Assembly: GCF_032884065.1 (NCBI RefSeq)
Contig: NC_088881.1
Span: forward strand, 8,340,582-8,404,581
DNA from: Artemia franciscana
Lineage: Eukaryota > Arthropoda > Branchiopoda > Anostraca > Artemiidae
Direction of reading: 5' to 3'
Length of the DNA: 64,000 nt
The notes under the pieces are model-generated. The model saw only the letters and a list, made by a program, of their open reading frames with translations, was not told the origin of the DNA and did not search any database. Below, one piece after another: positions 46,146 to 60,074 of the stretch. Position numbers and translations under genes: made by a program. Numbering within the stretch: the stretch's first letter is position 1; each line of letters begins with the position of its first letter.

Positions 46146-49100
46146 GTAAGTTTTCTTCATTATATTAAATTTTATTTGAATGATAAATTTATTTCTTTGA
46201 CGTGTTAACACCTGGTTTAGACGGTTTTTATAATAGGACGGACTGCTTAAAATCACCAAGGGCAAGTTTTCTTGCACAAGTTTTCTTGCAAAAAATTGCG
46301 GGGGGGGAGCCTCAAAAATTAACCCAATTTTTGATAATAAGGGGGAACACCTGCATAACATATAGTCATCTTAATGAAAATCACACCATCAGATTTAGTA
46401 TGTCAGATAATTATACTGTAAAGGTTTCAAGCTCTTGTATACAATTAAATAAAATAAACAAGTTTTTTCAACTGAAAGTAAGGAGCAACTTTAAAAATTA
46501 AAGTAAACAGAAACACTAGGTATATGAAGAAGGCTGCCTTCTCCTCAACACTTCGCTTTTCACGCTAAAATTTTTGGTACTTTTGAAAAAAAAGCTTCTT
46601 ATTGTTCCAGTTAAACGACCCTCGTGTTTCAGGAGTCGTTCTGAAGGAATTGGGAAAAAATTCCAATTTTAGCGTAAAGAGGAAGGCATTATTATCTAAT
46701 GTCTGATCGTTTCAAAATAATCACAGGAAATCTAGCTCATCTCCATAGATAAATACCCTCCCCACTGATATATCATCAAGACAATTTAATCCCAGTGAAA
46801 GGCTCCACGCGTAAAATTGATACGGAAAAGAGAGCAAGAAATATAAAAATAATTTTGTATAGGAATTATGGCAAATTCACCAAATGTATGATTTCCTCTG
46901 ACACGTTCAGCCCCTGGACACTTCCCTCCCCGTGGAAATTTCCCTCTTGGAAAACACCCCTGCAGAAAATTCGTCTTTCCACCCTAAAATGTATGCAGGC
47001 TTCTAAATAACAAATACTATGCTATAACTACATACTATAACTCGAAAACTTTTCCCGTTGAGCTTTGAGGGAGGGGTGTCATGTTATATCCAAAGGTATA
47101 GTTATTGGGGGTTTTCTCTATGATAAATGAAATAGACGTCTCGAAATTTTAATCCGGCGATTTTGGAAAAAAGGGGAGATGGAGTGGGCCTAGTTGTCCT
47201 TCAATCTCTTTGGTCAATTAAGAAGGGCATTATAACTTTTAATTTCCTTTTGAATGAGCCCTCTCTTAATATTGTAGAGCCACTGGGTAAACATGATCAT
47301 CCTGGGGAAAAAACAAACTTGCATCCATGATCTTTCTTCTGGCAAAAAAATACAAAACTATAGATTTTTGTAGATTTAAGCTTGGAACCTCCACACCAGG
47401 GTTCTCAGATACGCTGAAACTGATGGTGTGATTTTTAATATGATTCTACTACTTTCAAGGGGTGTTTCTGCTTTTTCAGAAAATAAGGCAACTTTTCTGA
47501 GGGTCGTTACCTTTGACGGGTAAGACTAAACTTAATGAAACGTGTTTTGATTTTATTTGGATTTTAACTTGTATCAATTGTTATCAAAGTTCTGTGTTTT
47601 ACAGTTTAGGTTACTTTTGAGCCAGGGCGCTCCTTACTTACAGTTCCTTACTATGAAATTTTTAACAAGTGGGATTTTACCAGAAGTAAGATCATAGATC
47701 CGTGTTTATTTGTTCTTTTTTCTTTGTTTTTTTTTTCCCAAGGGATGGTTGGAACCACTGATCCTAGAAGATTGAGAGAGCTCTTTTGAACGGTAACTAT
47801 TGCTTTGGCTCATATTAAAAGTAAAAGCTTATTGCGAAAAGAAACTTATGGGGATTTCAGAAAAAAAGCAGAAAAGTGAAGCTCCTCAAAAGTTGTGTCA
47901 GATTAAAATGAAAAGCATACCATTGGAAATGTCATTGTCGAAAACCTTGAACAGATATATTACAGTGCCCTTCTTTGAAAAACAAGGAAAATCACTTCTT
48001 TTGTATGGGTAGCCCTGATCTGTCTCCCGTTGTTTTGTTCCTTTTTTTTATGCAGGGCAAGTGGGTTATCAGAACATTTAAAGAGAAATGTTTAACGTCT
48101 TATAAAAAATCTACTTCATATATTTATGAGCTTTTGCACTAAAGTTTTATTTTTGGAATATTTCTTAAGGGATTGGGCTATTAGACTATTAAATAAAAAA
48201 CAAGTTGTTTTAACGGAAAGTAAGGAGCAACATTAACACTTAAAACGAACAAAAATTACCTCGTAAATGAAAGTGGCTGCTTCCTCATCAACTATTTTCT
48301 TTACGCTAAAGTTTGACTCTTTCTCTTAACTCTACTTTTTAAAACAGTAAAAAAACTTTAGCGTAAAAAGCGGGGCGTTGATGAGGAAGCAGCCCCTTTC
48401 ATTTACAGCCCCATATCATTCAGCTGTAAAGAAATTTCTCAGTACAGATACCATATCGGATTATTGGGAACACCGTTTCGAGGTTCTGTACTGGAGCAGT
48501 TCTAGTCTCTTTTTATTGATCAATCCCACTATTTTTCCTGGGAAGGGTTTACTTTTACATCTCCAAAGACCGCTTTGTTCATAAGATTTGTGTATAGTTT
48601 TTCAGCCTGCAGAATTGATTCATTAACACTGAAATTTTCTTTGAGAGAGACTTTGAAAAGCAGAATAGCATGTAGAACGGCTCATTATTGTATGTCAGAA
48701 TAGTTGCCTTCTTGTAGTGTGGGAAAAAAGAGGTTGCAACGCTGAAAAGGGTAAAATCACATATTGATGGCTATGAAACTTTTGTCTGATACATTGTACA
48801 TAAATTTGCTTTTAGTTTTGCGCTCAGCTGGTCGTTTTACACTGGGACGGTGCTTCACATACAGGAAAACAAATATTTGCCAAGAGTTCAAGTTTTTTGT
48901 TGAAAAAACTGAAAAAATTGACTTGAAATGTAAAAAAAACTAGTTTATTGTCGACCTGGAATATGCAACTTTGGATATGTTTTTGACCTTATTCTTCCTA
49001 TAACATGTCATAAAATAATTTATGTTGCAAGTTGTGTGCAGCACTGGCTTGTTTGCCAGTAATACATATCAGTAACACCAGCACAAATAAACCTACTGTG

Positions 49101-49758
49101 ATATTCCCCTATGTTTATAGGACTATATAAAATTAGTATTTTACTGAGAGCACAATATCCAAGTAAAAAAGAATATTGATATAGGAGTTAAGAGAAAGTG
49201 TGCAGCGTCATAACATCAACTAATATATAAGGATTTCATAGTCTTACTCTGTCTATGATATAATTAACTTTCAGCTTGTGTTCAAAATGGATTTCCCTAG
49301 AATGCTTTATTTTCATATTGTAACCTTTTTATTGTTTAATGTTTTCAGTAAAGTGCAAGTTTTCTATATCCTTCAAACGTAGTGAAGCATTATTAGTTGG
49401 TTTATTTTTACTATTTTTTCATCGTATAGATTTAGGTAATGAGAAGGGGTCAACCCTTCTTGTTTACCTACTAATTTATGTTTCTTTTGAGTTTTTATTA
49501 TTTTCAATATGCTTTAGCTCAAATATCAGACAAATTCAGGAGGTATTGTCATGGATCGTGGTATTCATCTGCACGGGCTATATGTAATATTAAATGTAGC
49601 ATAGGTCGATAACTTTGTAGTTGTATTTAAAGATGTCACTCGGAAGAGTAGCTCGTATTTCATAATATTGATGAGACTCAGATTATAAATTCTATTGATA
49701 AAAATGGAAAATTATTTTGTTTTTCTCCCTCAAACAAATATTTTTTTTCCTTTTTCAG
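46146..49758 (+). other. Intron with family A copies
   Basis: 3.6-kb phase 0 intron. It holds a reverse-oriented family A copy and variants (about 46460-47670), a family A foldback (about 48195-48415) and low-copy AT-rich sequence (48420-49740). Open frames at 47800-48012, 48378-48584 and 49339-49587 lack domains. Confidence 0.65.
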
Positions 49759-49887
49759 CAACAGCATGCGATGTTCGTCGCAGAGTATAAAACCACCAGC
49801 CAAGCAACAAATGCACTGGAGATGCTGCAGGGTCTAAATTCAATGCTTTTTGACTGTCCTGGTCAACTCTTTGTCAAATTCTGTTAG
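49759..49887 (+). CDS. Terminal exon with second half of the RRM-like domain
   Basis: A strong acceptor (ttttttcctttttcag) ends at 49758, entry phase 0. The 42 codons read QQHAMFVAEYKTTSQATNAL, then EMLQGLNSMLFDCPGQLFVK and FC before TAG at 49885-49887. MFVAEY matches strand 3 (RNP1), ATNALEMLQGL matches helix 2 and QLFVKF strand 4. With the previous exon this completes a compact RRM fold at the protein C-terminus. RBM45/DRB1-type C-terminal RRMs came to mind but I cannot verify that. The sequence after the stop is presumably 3' UTR. Confidence 0.8.
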   Translation, partial: QQHAMFVAEYKTTSQATNALEMLQGLNSMLFDCPGQLFVKFC

Positions 49888-51100
49888 AAAAAATTTGTCA
49901 AATTCTACTAGAAAATTTTGAGATAGTACTATACCTTTAGATTTAACATGACCCACCAGAGTCCCTGGGGATCGGTTTTAAAGTTGTGAATTTGTGCCTT
50001 ATTTACGTAGAATATTTTCTATTTCTAAGTAGACAGACATTAATTTTGGAGGGATTGGGATTTTGTGCCTGGGCTGGAATTCAATTGCGATAATTTTACA
50101 GGGAAGGAAAACTTGCATGGATTACATTTTTACAGAAAATTTTCCACTGGGGGATTTCTACAGGATTTTTTTTTCAATTTGTCTTACGCTACTTTCTCTT
50201 ATTTTCAATTTTGTATGCGAAGAGTGTCCGGAGGAAAGATTTAGCTTGTTTTGAATTCCGGAAAACTTTCTATGGAAGGGAGGATTTCCAATGTGATCAG
50301 AAAAACGATTAAAGCTTAAAGTCTTTTTTCAAATGAAAGTATACTAAATCGTCTGCAAGAAATTTCACGAAGAATTCAGGGGATTTTTCACAAGGATGGA
50401 ATGGTCTGCAATAATTTTAAAAGGGGTGTCTTTTTTCGTGTAGGCGGGGGGGGGCTTTCAACGGAGGAGTTTCTCCTGAGTTGAGGTTATTGTTCGTACA
50501 GGATGAGGTAGATTTACTGGTATTATTCGAAAAATGATTAGAAATCAAACAATTTTCTCAACTGAAAGTAAGGAACAACACTAAAACTCAAATGATAAAA
50601 AATTATTCCGTATATGAAGAGTTTATCCCTTCTCAGTAAATTACTCTTTACTCTAATGTTTGACAATTTGACTCAATTCCTTTAGAAAAACTCCTGAAAC
50701 ATAGGAGCCACTTGTGAAAATTTAGATTGAAGAGCAAGTATTGAGGAGGGGTACGACCCCTTCATGTATGGAATAAAATTTCTGTTCGCTTTGAATTTAG
50801 TGTTGCTCCTTACTTTCAGTTGAAAAGACTCATTTTACTTATTTAATAAGTGTAGAATTGCATAGTTCGGGAATAACACTGTGTTTTTAAGTTATTTATA
50901 ATTTATATCGTTTTTTAGTAATATTTATAGTAATGTTTTTAAAAGTAATGTCTTTTAAGTAATCTTTGTTATATCCTGAATTTTGACCAATAAATGAACA
51001 TTCAGTGAAAATATGTGTTTACTAGGGTTTCCAAAAGCTCGAACAATTCTCCGAATCTCCATTTGAAGCTTGAGTGAAATTCAATTTTACTGCCTTTGAT
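49888..51100. other. Presumed 3' UTR and family A remnants
   Basis: About 50020-50860 holds decayed family A pieces including a foldback (50545-50825: tgaaagtaaggaacaacac and its inverse). An AATAAA-like gaataaaat lies at 50770, too weak to call the polyadenylation site. Confidence 0.4.
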
Positions 51101-51109
51101 TACTGCCAG

Positions 51110-52153
51110 TTGTCCTAGAATGTTGCGAGAGGGCTCATTCTAACGGAAATGAAAAGTTCTAGTGCCATATTTAAGCGACCAAAAAATTTGGAGGGCACCT
51201 AGGCCCCCTCCCACGCTAATTATTTTCCCAAAGTCAACGGATCAAAATTCTGAGATAGCCATTTTATTCAGCGTAGTCAAAAACCTTTTAACTATGTCTT
51301 TGGGGACGTCTTACTCCCCCACAGCCCCCATGGGAGGGGCAAAAAGTTACAAACTTTGACCAATGCTTACATATAGTAATGGTTATTGGGAAGTGTTCAG
51401 GAGGATTTTTTGGTTGGGGGAGGGGTTGAGAAGAGGGGTATATGCTGAGGGAACTTTCCATCGAGGATTTCGTCATGGGGGAAGAAAATTTCCATGAAGG
51501 GAGTGCAGGATTTACTAGCATTATTAAAAAAAATAATGAAAAATAAATATGAAAAAGTTTTTTTTTCAGCGGGAAGTAAGGAGCAGCATTAAAACTTAAA
51601 ACAAACAGAAATTATTACCCATATGAGAGGCTCACCTCCTCCTAATACCTCGCTCTTTACGCTAAAGTATTTTTAGTAATTTCAACTATTTATTCTACGC
51701 CTTTTGTGATTCGGGGGTCATTCTTAATGAATTGGGACAAAATTTAAGCTTTAGTGTAAAGAGCGAGGTACTAACGAGGGGCAAAACCCCTTCATATATG
51801 TAATAAAAACATGAGAATACAAAAGTTCTTTATGTGAGCTAATTTAAAAGTTACGTATATCTTTTACTAATAAAAAGATTCGTAAAAAATTAAAAGTTCT
51901 AGTTGCCTTTTTAAGTAACAAAAAAATCGGAAAGCAACTAGGCTTCCTCCCCCGCTCTTTTTTTGCTCAAAATTATGAGAAAGCCATTTAGCCAAAAAAA
52001 AAATATATACAAATTTTGTTTTAATTATTCCTCTGTGGAGAGCCAAAATCAAAACATGCATTGATAAAAACGTTCAGAAATTAAATAAAAAAAAAAAGTT
52101 TTTTTTAATGAAAGTAAGGAGCGACACTAAAACTTAAAACGAACAGAAATTAC
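51110..52153 (+). repeat. Family A element, forward copy
   Basis: Starts within module 1 (ctaggccccctcccacgc, 51200), passes the G-rich block (51400-51500), an imperfect inverted pair around aatacctcgctctttacgc/agcgaggta (51645-51775) and module 2 (aactaggcttcctcccccgc, 51935), ending aacgaacagaaattac. Modules 1 and 2 are visibly related to each other. Confidence 0.85.
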
Positions 52154-52414
52154 TTACCACGAACTGTTTGAAAAGCTCTTCTTTTCCCTCTTCTAATAAA
52201 TCTTAATTCTAGTTTTTCAAACAGTAAAAAACTTTAGCGTAAAGAGCGGGGCGTTGATGAGTAAAGAGGGACGGGCGGTACGCAAAGAGCAGGGCGTTGA
52301 TGTTTCCTCATCAACGCCCCGCTCTTTACGCTAAAGTTTTTTACTGTTTGAAAAACTAGAATTAAGATTTATTAGAAGAGGGAAAAGAAGATCTTTTCAG
52401 ACAGTTCGTGGTAA
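52154..52414. repeat. Perfect foldback carrying host-exon sequence
   Basis: The 108-bp left arm (52154-52261) and right arm (52307-52414) are inverted copies with two mismatches and a 45-bp loop. Each arm contains, from outside in, the family A terminus, a 28-30 bp segment, and the family A gcgtaaagagcggggcgttg block. The middle segment (52175-52204 inverted; 52364-52391 direct) is the same as 44530-44559 of the host exon apart from shortened ends. Confidence 0.9.
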
Positions 52415-53960
52415 CGAGCGACCCGGCTCAATAGTAAACGAAACTCTAAAAAAACGGAATTTTGATGCTAAAAAATACATCAAAAGAATCGGATTTTCAT
52501 GCTGATTTTAAATATATAAGTTTCATCAAATTTAGTCTTTGTCATCAAAAGTTACGAGCCTGAGAAAATTTGCCTCATTTTGGGAAAAAGGGGGAAACAC
52601 TCCCTAAAAGTCATATAGTCCTAACAAAAATCACACCATCACATTCAGTTTATCAGAGAACCCTATAGCAAAAATTTCAAGCTCCTATCTACAAAATGTG
52701 GAATTTCATATTTTTTGAAAGAAGACAGATCACGGGTGCGTGTTTTTTTTTTTTTTTTTTTTTTTTCCAGGGGTCATCGTATCGACCAAGTGGTCCTAGA
52801 ATATCGCAACAGTGCTCATTCTAACGGAAATGAAAAGTTCTAGTGCCTTTTTTAAGTGACCAAAACATTGGAGGGCACCTAGGCCCCCTCCTATGCCAAA
52901 ATTTTTCCCAAAGTCAACGGATCAAAATTTTGAGATAGTTATTTTGTTGCACATAGTCAAAAACCATAATGACTATGTCTTTGGGGATGACTTACTCCCC
53001 CACACTCCCTAGGGGAGGGGCTGCAAGTTACAAACTTTGACCAGTGTTTACATACAGTAATGATTATTGGGAAGTGTGCAGACGTTTTCAGGGGGATTTT
53101 TTTGGTTTGGGGGTGGAATTGAGGGGGGGGGACTATGTGGGAGGACCGTTCCTTGGAGGAATATGTCATGGGGGAAGATAAAATGAGTGAAAATGGTGCA
53201 AGATTTTCTAGCATTACTATAAAAAAAAAACAATTAAAAAATTAACATGAAAAAGTTTTTTCAATTGAAAGTAAGAAGTAGCTTTAAAACCCAAAACGAA
53301 CGAAGATTATTACGCATATGAGGGGATCTTCTCCTCCTAAATACCTTGTTCTTTATGCTAAAGTATTTTTAGTAATTTCAACTATTTTTTCTGCGGCCTT
53401 TCTGATTCAGGGGTCATTCTTAAAGAATTGGGACAAAAATCAAGCTTTAGCGTAAAGAGCGAGGTATTAACGAGAGGAAAAAAACCCTCATATACATAAT
53501 AAAAATATAAGAATATAAAAGTTTGTTACGTAAGTTAATTCTTAAGTTACGCATATTTTTACTAATAAAAACGTTTGTCAAAAATTAAAAGTTCTAGTTA
53601 CCTTTTTAAATAACCGAAAAATTGCAGGGCAACTATGCCTCCTTCCCCACCCCTTATTTCTCAAAATCGTCTGATCAAAACTAAGAAAAAGCTATTTAGC
53701 CAAAAAAAGAGTTAGTATGCAAATTTCATTTTAATAATTTATGTGCGGAGAGCCAAAATCAAACATGCATTAATTCAAAAATGTTCAGAAATTAAATAAA
53801 AAAAACTAGTTTTTTTAACTGAAAGTCAGGAGCGACATTAAAACTTAAAACGAACAGAAATTACTCCATATATGAAAATGGCTGTTCCATTCTCAATACC
53901 CCGCTCTTTACGCTAAAGTTTTTTACTGTTTAATAAAGTAGATTTGAGAGAAAGAGTTAA
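52415..53960 (+). repeat. Family A element, forward, near full length
   Basis: Begins at the terminal sequence shared with the foldback, then ggctcaatagtaaacg, module 1 (ctaggccccctcctatgcc), the G-rich block (53090-53170), module 2 (ctatgcctccttccccacc) and the start of a foldback arm (53812-53920). Confidence 0.85.
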
Positions 53961-53999
53961 ACTTTAGATTCTACTTTTTAAAACAATTAGAAACTCTTT

Positions 54000-54780
54000 A
54001 TGTATACTATATACTAATATATGTAAACACTGGTCAAACTTTGTAACTTGCAGCCCCTCCCACGGAAATTGTTTGGGAATAAGTCGTCCCCAAAGACATA
54101 GTTATTAGGTTTTTCGACTATTCTGAACAATATGGTAATCTCAGAATTTTGATCCGGGGATATTGGGAGAAAATGAGCGTGAAAGGGGGCCTAGGTGCCC
54201 TCTAATTTTTTTGGTCGCTTAAAAAGGACACTAGAACTTTTAATTTCTGTTAGAATTAGTCCTCTCGACATTCTAGGATTATTGGATCGACACCATCACC
54301 CCTGAGCAAAAAAACAAACAAATAAATTGAAAAAACTGTTGTTTTTGTGATAAAAATTTTTTTTGTCACTAAAAAACAAACAAATAGGATTATTGGGAGG
54401 ATAAGATCACCCCTGGGGAACACTCATCTGTGATTTGTCTTCTGGCAAAAGATACAAGATTCCACATTTCTGTAGATAAGAGCTTGAAACTTCTACAGTT
54501 GGGTTCTCTCATACGCTGGATTTGATGGTATGACTTTAGTTAAGATTCTATAGCTTTTAGGGGATGTTTCCCCCTATCTTCTACAATAAGGCAAATTTTT
54601 TCAGGCTTGTAAATTTTGTTGAGTAAGTCTAAACTTTAAGAAACTTATATATTTAAAATCAGCATTAAAATACAATTCTTTTGTTATTATCAAATTAGTA
54701 ATCAAAATTCCGTCTTTTAGAGTGTGGGGTACTATTGAGCCGAGTCGCTCCTTATTACAGTTTGTTAGTAAGTTGTTTAT
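54000..54780 (-). repeat. Family A element, reverse copy
   Basis: From cactggtcaaactttgtaac through ggggcctaggtgccctct and tcgacattctagga to a degraded terminus cagtttgttagtaag near 54755. Confidence 0.8.
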
Positions 54781-55320
54781 CAAACAGTTTTTTGATAACG
54801 AAACTTAAGCAGGGTACAATACGGCTCAAAAGAAACCAATAATAAGAGCCAGAGTTTTGATAACAATAGACACATCAAAGAAATTGAATTTTGAAGTTGA
54901 CTCACAATAAATAAAATTTATCAAGTTCAATGTTACCCATTGAAAGCTACGAGACTGAAAAATTAACTCAATTTTGAAAAAAGGGGGAACACTTTCATAA
55001 CATAAAGTTATCTTAATGAAAATCACACCATCAGATTTAGTATGTCATAGAGTTTCACTGTAAAGGTTTCAAGCTGCTGTATACAATTAAATAAAGTAAA
55101 ACAAATTTTTTTCAACTGAAAGTAAGGAGCAATTTTAAATGGAAAGTTCCCTCTTGAAAACCCCCCAGCAGAAAATTCGTCTTCCCACCCTAAAATGTAT
55201 GCAGGATTCCAAATAACAAGTACTATGCTATATACTATAGCTTGAAGACTTTTCACGTGGGGCTACGAGGGAGGGGGGTCATGTTATATCCAAAAGTATA
55301 GTAATTGGGGTATTCAACTA

Positions 55321-55700
55321 TGATAAATGAAATGGCAATCTTGAAATATTAATCGGATGATTTTGGAAAAAACAGGAGGATTCACAATTTTTTTTTTTAA
55401 TTTATCCAGCACAATAATCCTCAACATATCCATGCATAAAAGTAAAAGTTTTTCAGTTCAGTTGAAAAAACAGAAAGTTGAAAAAATTAGTTCAACTCAA
55501 AAATTAGTTCATTTAGTGATAAATGAAATGGCAATCTTGAAATATTAATCGGGTGATTTTGGAAAAAAGGGGAGGAGTCACAAATTTTTTTTGAAACTTA
55601 TCCAGCACAATAATCCTCAACATATCCATGCATAAAAGTAAAAGTTTTTCAGTTCAGTTGAAAAAACTGAAAGTTGAAAAAATTAGTTCATTACAACATC
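55321..55700. repeat. Tandem duplication of a family A variant segment
   Basis: 55321-55516 is repeated at 55517-55700 with a 196-bp offset, including tgataaatgaaatggcaat and cacaataatcctcaacat. The same last motif is also in the intron at 35862. Confidence 0.85.
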
Positions 55701-56389
55701 AACAAAGGAATAATTGAAAAGTGATATATATTGTGGTTAATTACCTGTGACAGACTCATAGACTGTTGCTCAAATTTGTGGCTACAAGTATATATTTTCC
55801 ATTGAATTTGGAAGTTTGAGAGGAATTTTACCTGCAGAAGTGTTCCAGGGTACTGCAGTCATTATACGGTCCTGCTATCTATCAGCAAGAGCTCCTCAGT
55901 CACTTTAAGCTGATAGGGAGCACTGCAGACAGCCTTTTCTTCTGCTTATTATTAACATTGTCACAATAATCATCGTTGTGTATATAAATATGAAATGCAG
56001 TCTGCAAGGACAGTAGCTTACAATTAAGAACAATAGACTATGAAATTGAGTTTACCTAATAATCTAATCCAATTAGTTGAATATTGGCTAAGGTTTGTTG
56101 TTCATATATTTTGATTAGTTTATTATCAGGAGTACTGATTTAGGATTCATTTGCAAAGGATCTAATCCATCACCTTGTTTGACCAGTTTTGAGTGAAGTA
56201 AGCGTGAGCAATAGCATAGCCAAGCAAGTGGGGCTTATGTCCGTTTAATTTGATTTAACCTTGGCAGCTATTATTGTGTTATTACAATAAAGGATAATTT
56301 TAGTCACTCAGATTACTCTGGAGAAAGCCCTTAAGGACTTGTCTTTGAAGCTTGGCTTGTGGCCATTTCTGCATTGTAATCAGAAATTA
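55700..56389. other. Upstream flank of a LINE, no gene seen
   Basis: Low-copy sequence with modest base composition leading into the ORF1-like frame at 56390. It may be the LINE 5' UTR. No promoter motif can be assigned. Confidence 0.35.
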
Positions 56390-56878
56390 AAGGTCAGTTA
56401 TCTGCACAATTCTCTGAAATGATGTCTGAAATTCAGTTGCTGAATTCAAAGCTCTCAGAAAAGGACAAACTAATCTCTGAGCTGAACTTGAGGATTGAAC
56501 AACAGGAGCAACAATTACTGGAACTAGAGGTTAAAGACTTTAAGTTTAATCTTGTGCTTGGTTTAAGAAAGGAAAAAATGGCAAAACCCTTGAGCAAAAC
56601 CTTCAAGATTTACTCAGAAGTTCTCTAGAGATTAAAGACAATATTCAGATTACTAGGTCATTCAGAGTCAAGCAAAAACAAAGCAATGTTTCTGTTTGTG
56701 GGAATACCAAGAAACCTAGTTTACTGCCTGTTGTCTTATCTTGCAGCAAGGATTCAGACATTCTTACTGTCATGAAATCAGTAGGTAAACTAAAATGTTC
56801 TTCACTGTGTTTTTGCACTGATTTGCCACCCACCCTAATTGTAATTAGAGCCCAGCTGCTTGCCAAAGCTAAGGCTTA
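56390..56878 (+). pseudogene. LINE ORF1-like protein (coiled coil plus RBD-like)
   Basis: The first part has a heptad-rich coiled coil, SEIQLLNSKLSEKDKLISEL then NLRIEQQEQQLLELE. After a frameshift near 56570 the reading continues as NGKTLEQNLQDLLRSSLEIK, IQITRSFRVKQ, LPVVLSCSKDSD and DLPPTLIVIRAQLLAKAKA before TAA. The order coiled coil, DLL...I..I..SFRV, then DLP..L...R..L fits ORF1 nucleic-acid-binding proteins of L1/CR1-like LINEs. In live elements this protein packages element RNA. Confidence 0.7.
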
Positions 56879-57318
56879 AAGGACTAAAAAAATACCTGCA
56901 TGTACAACTAAGGCAAATAGGCGCTGTTCTTAAGTTGGAGTATCACAATGCATCAAATGAGCAGTGGTCAGACAACAGTGACTAATCTAATTATCATTGT
57001 GCAGGTTGCCAAAGATTTTTTTTTGTTTTGCTTTTAAGATTGCCCAATGTTTAACTATGTTTCTCATGAATTTTTTTTTTTTTTTTTTACTTATGTATTT
57101 TGGTTTATTTTTAAAAACATCAGTTCAAAAATTATATGTGCTTTTTAGTTATTATCAGTACTCAGTAGACTAGAGATCCAATATTCTGGGTTTTGCAGTT
57201 CAGCTGCCCAGGACATGATGCAATAATGGTAAGGTTATATGATTGAAAATCATTTGGACATGCTGGGGAGTGACAGACTGATGTCTTTTGAGACAAGGCC
57301 ACTTAATTTTGCTTTTTT

Positions 57319-58140
57319 TTGCAAATCTTTATTACTGAAAATCATAATTCAGTTGTAAATAATTCCCCATCAGCTTATTATTCATCTTTGCATGATGTTG
57401 CTAATACACCAATCCTGAATGATGTGTCAATTGGATTTATGAACATCCAAGGTCTTCTGAGTAGTTTGAATAAAATAGTTACTTTACTCCCTTCAAAATC
57501 TGTTAGTATTCTTGGTGTTTGTGATTGAATCTTTTTTGAATGAAATAACTGTACCAAATGTTGAAGTTCCTGGTTATGTTTTTACAGCAAACAATCAGTC
57601 AACTAAGAGTAAGGAGGGTTTGGGATTTTCTATTAAAGAGGAAATTTCATTTTGCCAGCTTTCTGAAATGCTTTGTGAAATTATTGCAATTGAATCTAAA
57701 TTAGGGCTACAAACTGTACAAGCATGTTTTGTATATAGGCCACCTTTGTCATCTGTTTTCCTAAAAGTTAGTAGTCATTGGCTAGTTGTGAGGTGATGCT
57801 AATGGGTGACTTTAATATTGACCTAATGGATTATGAAAATGATACACCTACATCTAATTTCCTTTCCCTTTTATTTTCAAGGTTTCTTTCCCCTGTGTAT
57901 AATATTTCCTGTTGTGTGACTGCTCCTTCAGCAAAATTACTTGATAACATTTTTCTTAAAAGATCAATTAAGAGTAGTAAAGCAAACTTTATTTTTCAAT
58001 TTAATTTTGCTAAATAGACATTTAAAAAGGCCCCTTGCCACAAACAGAAGAATGTGGTAGGCTAAGCATTTTCATTGTGATTTCACCCAAGAATAGGAAA
58101 CTTTTGACTTAAGGACCATCAGATCATTTTACTACTTTAA
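57319..58140 (+). pseudogene. LINE AP-endonuclease domain, frameshifted
   Basis: This endonuclease nicks target DNA for LINE insertion. Motifs seen over three frames are IGFMNIQGLLSSLNKI (first metal-binding region), ILGVC then ESFLNE, GLGFSIKEE, VYRPP, MLMGDFNIDL (GDFN) and LLDNIF, then a DH pair near 58115. Breaks lie near 57525 and 57770. No reverse transcriptase follows: the element is cut off at about 58140, where a minus-strand hAT-like pseudogene starts. With the ORF1 piece upstream it is one LINE. Confidence 0.8.
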
Positions 58141-58141
58141 A

Positions 58142-59990
<1,849 letters not shown>

Positions 59991-60074
59991 GACCGGCTCA
60001 ACTCTGAATATACCTTAGCACTCCAACAGCCAGATTGTTCTATTATATTTTTTATATTACAGTTTCTTAAATTT

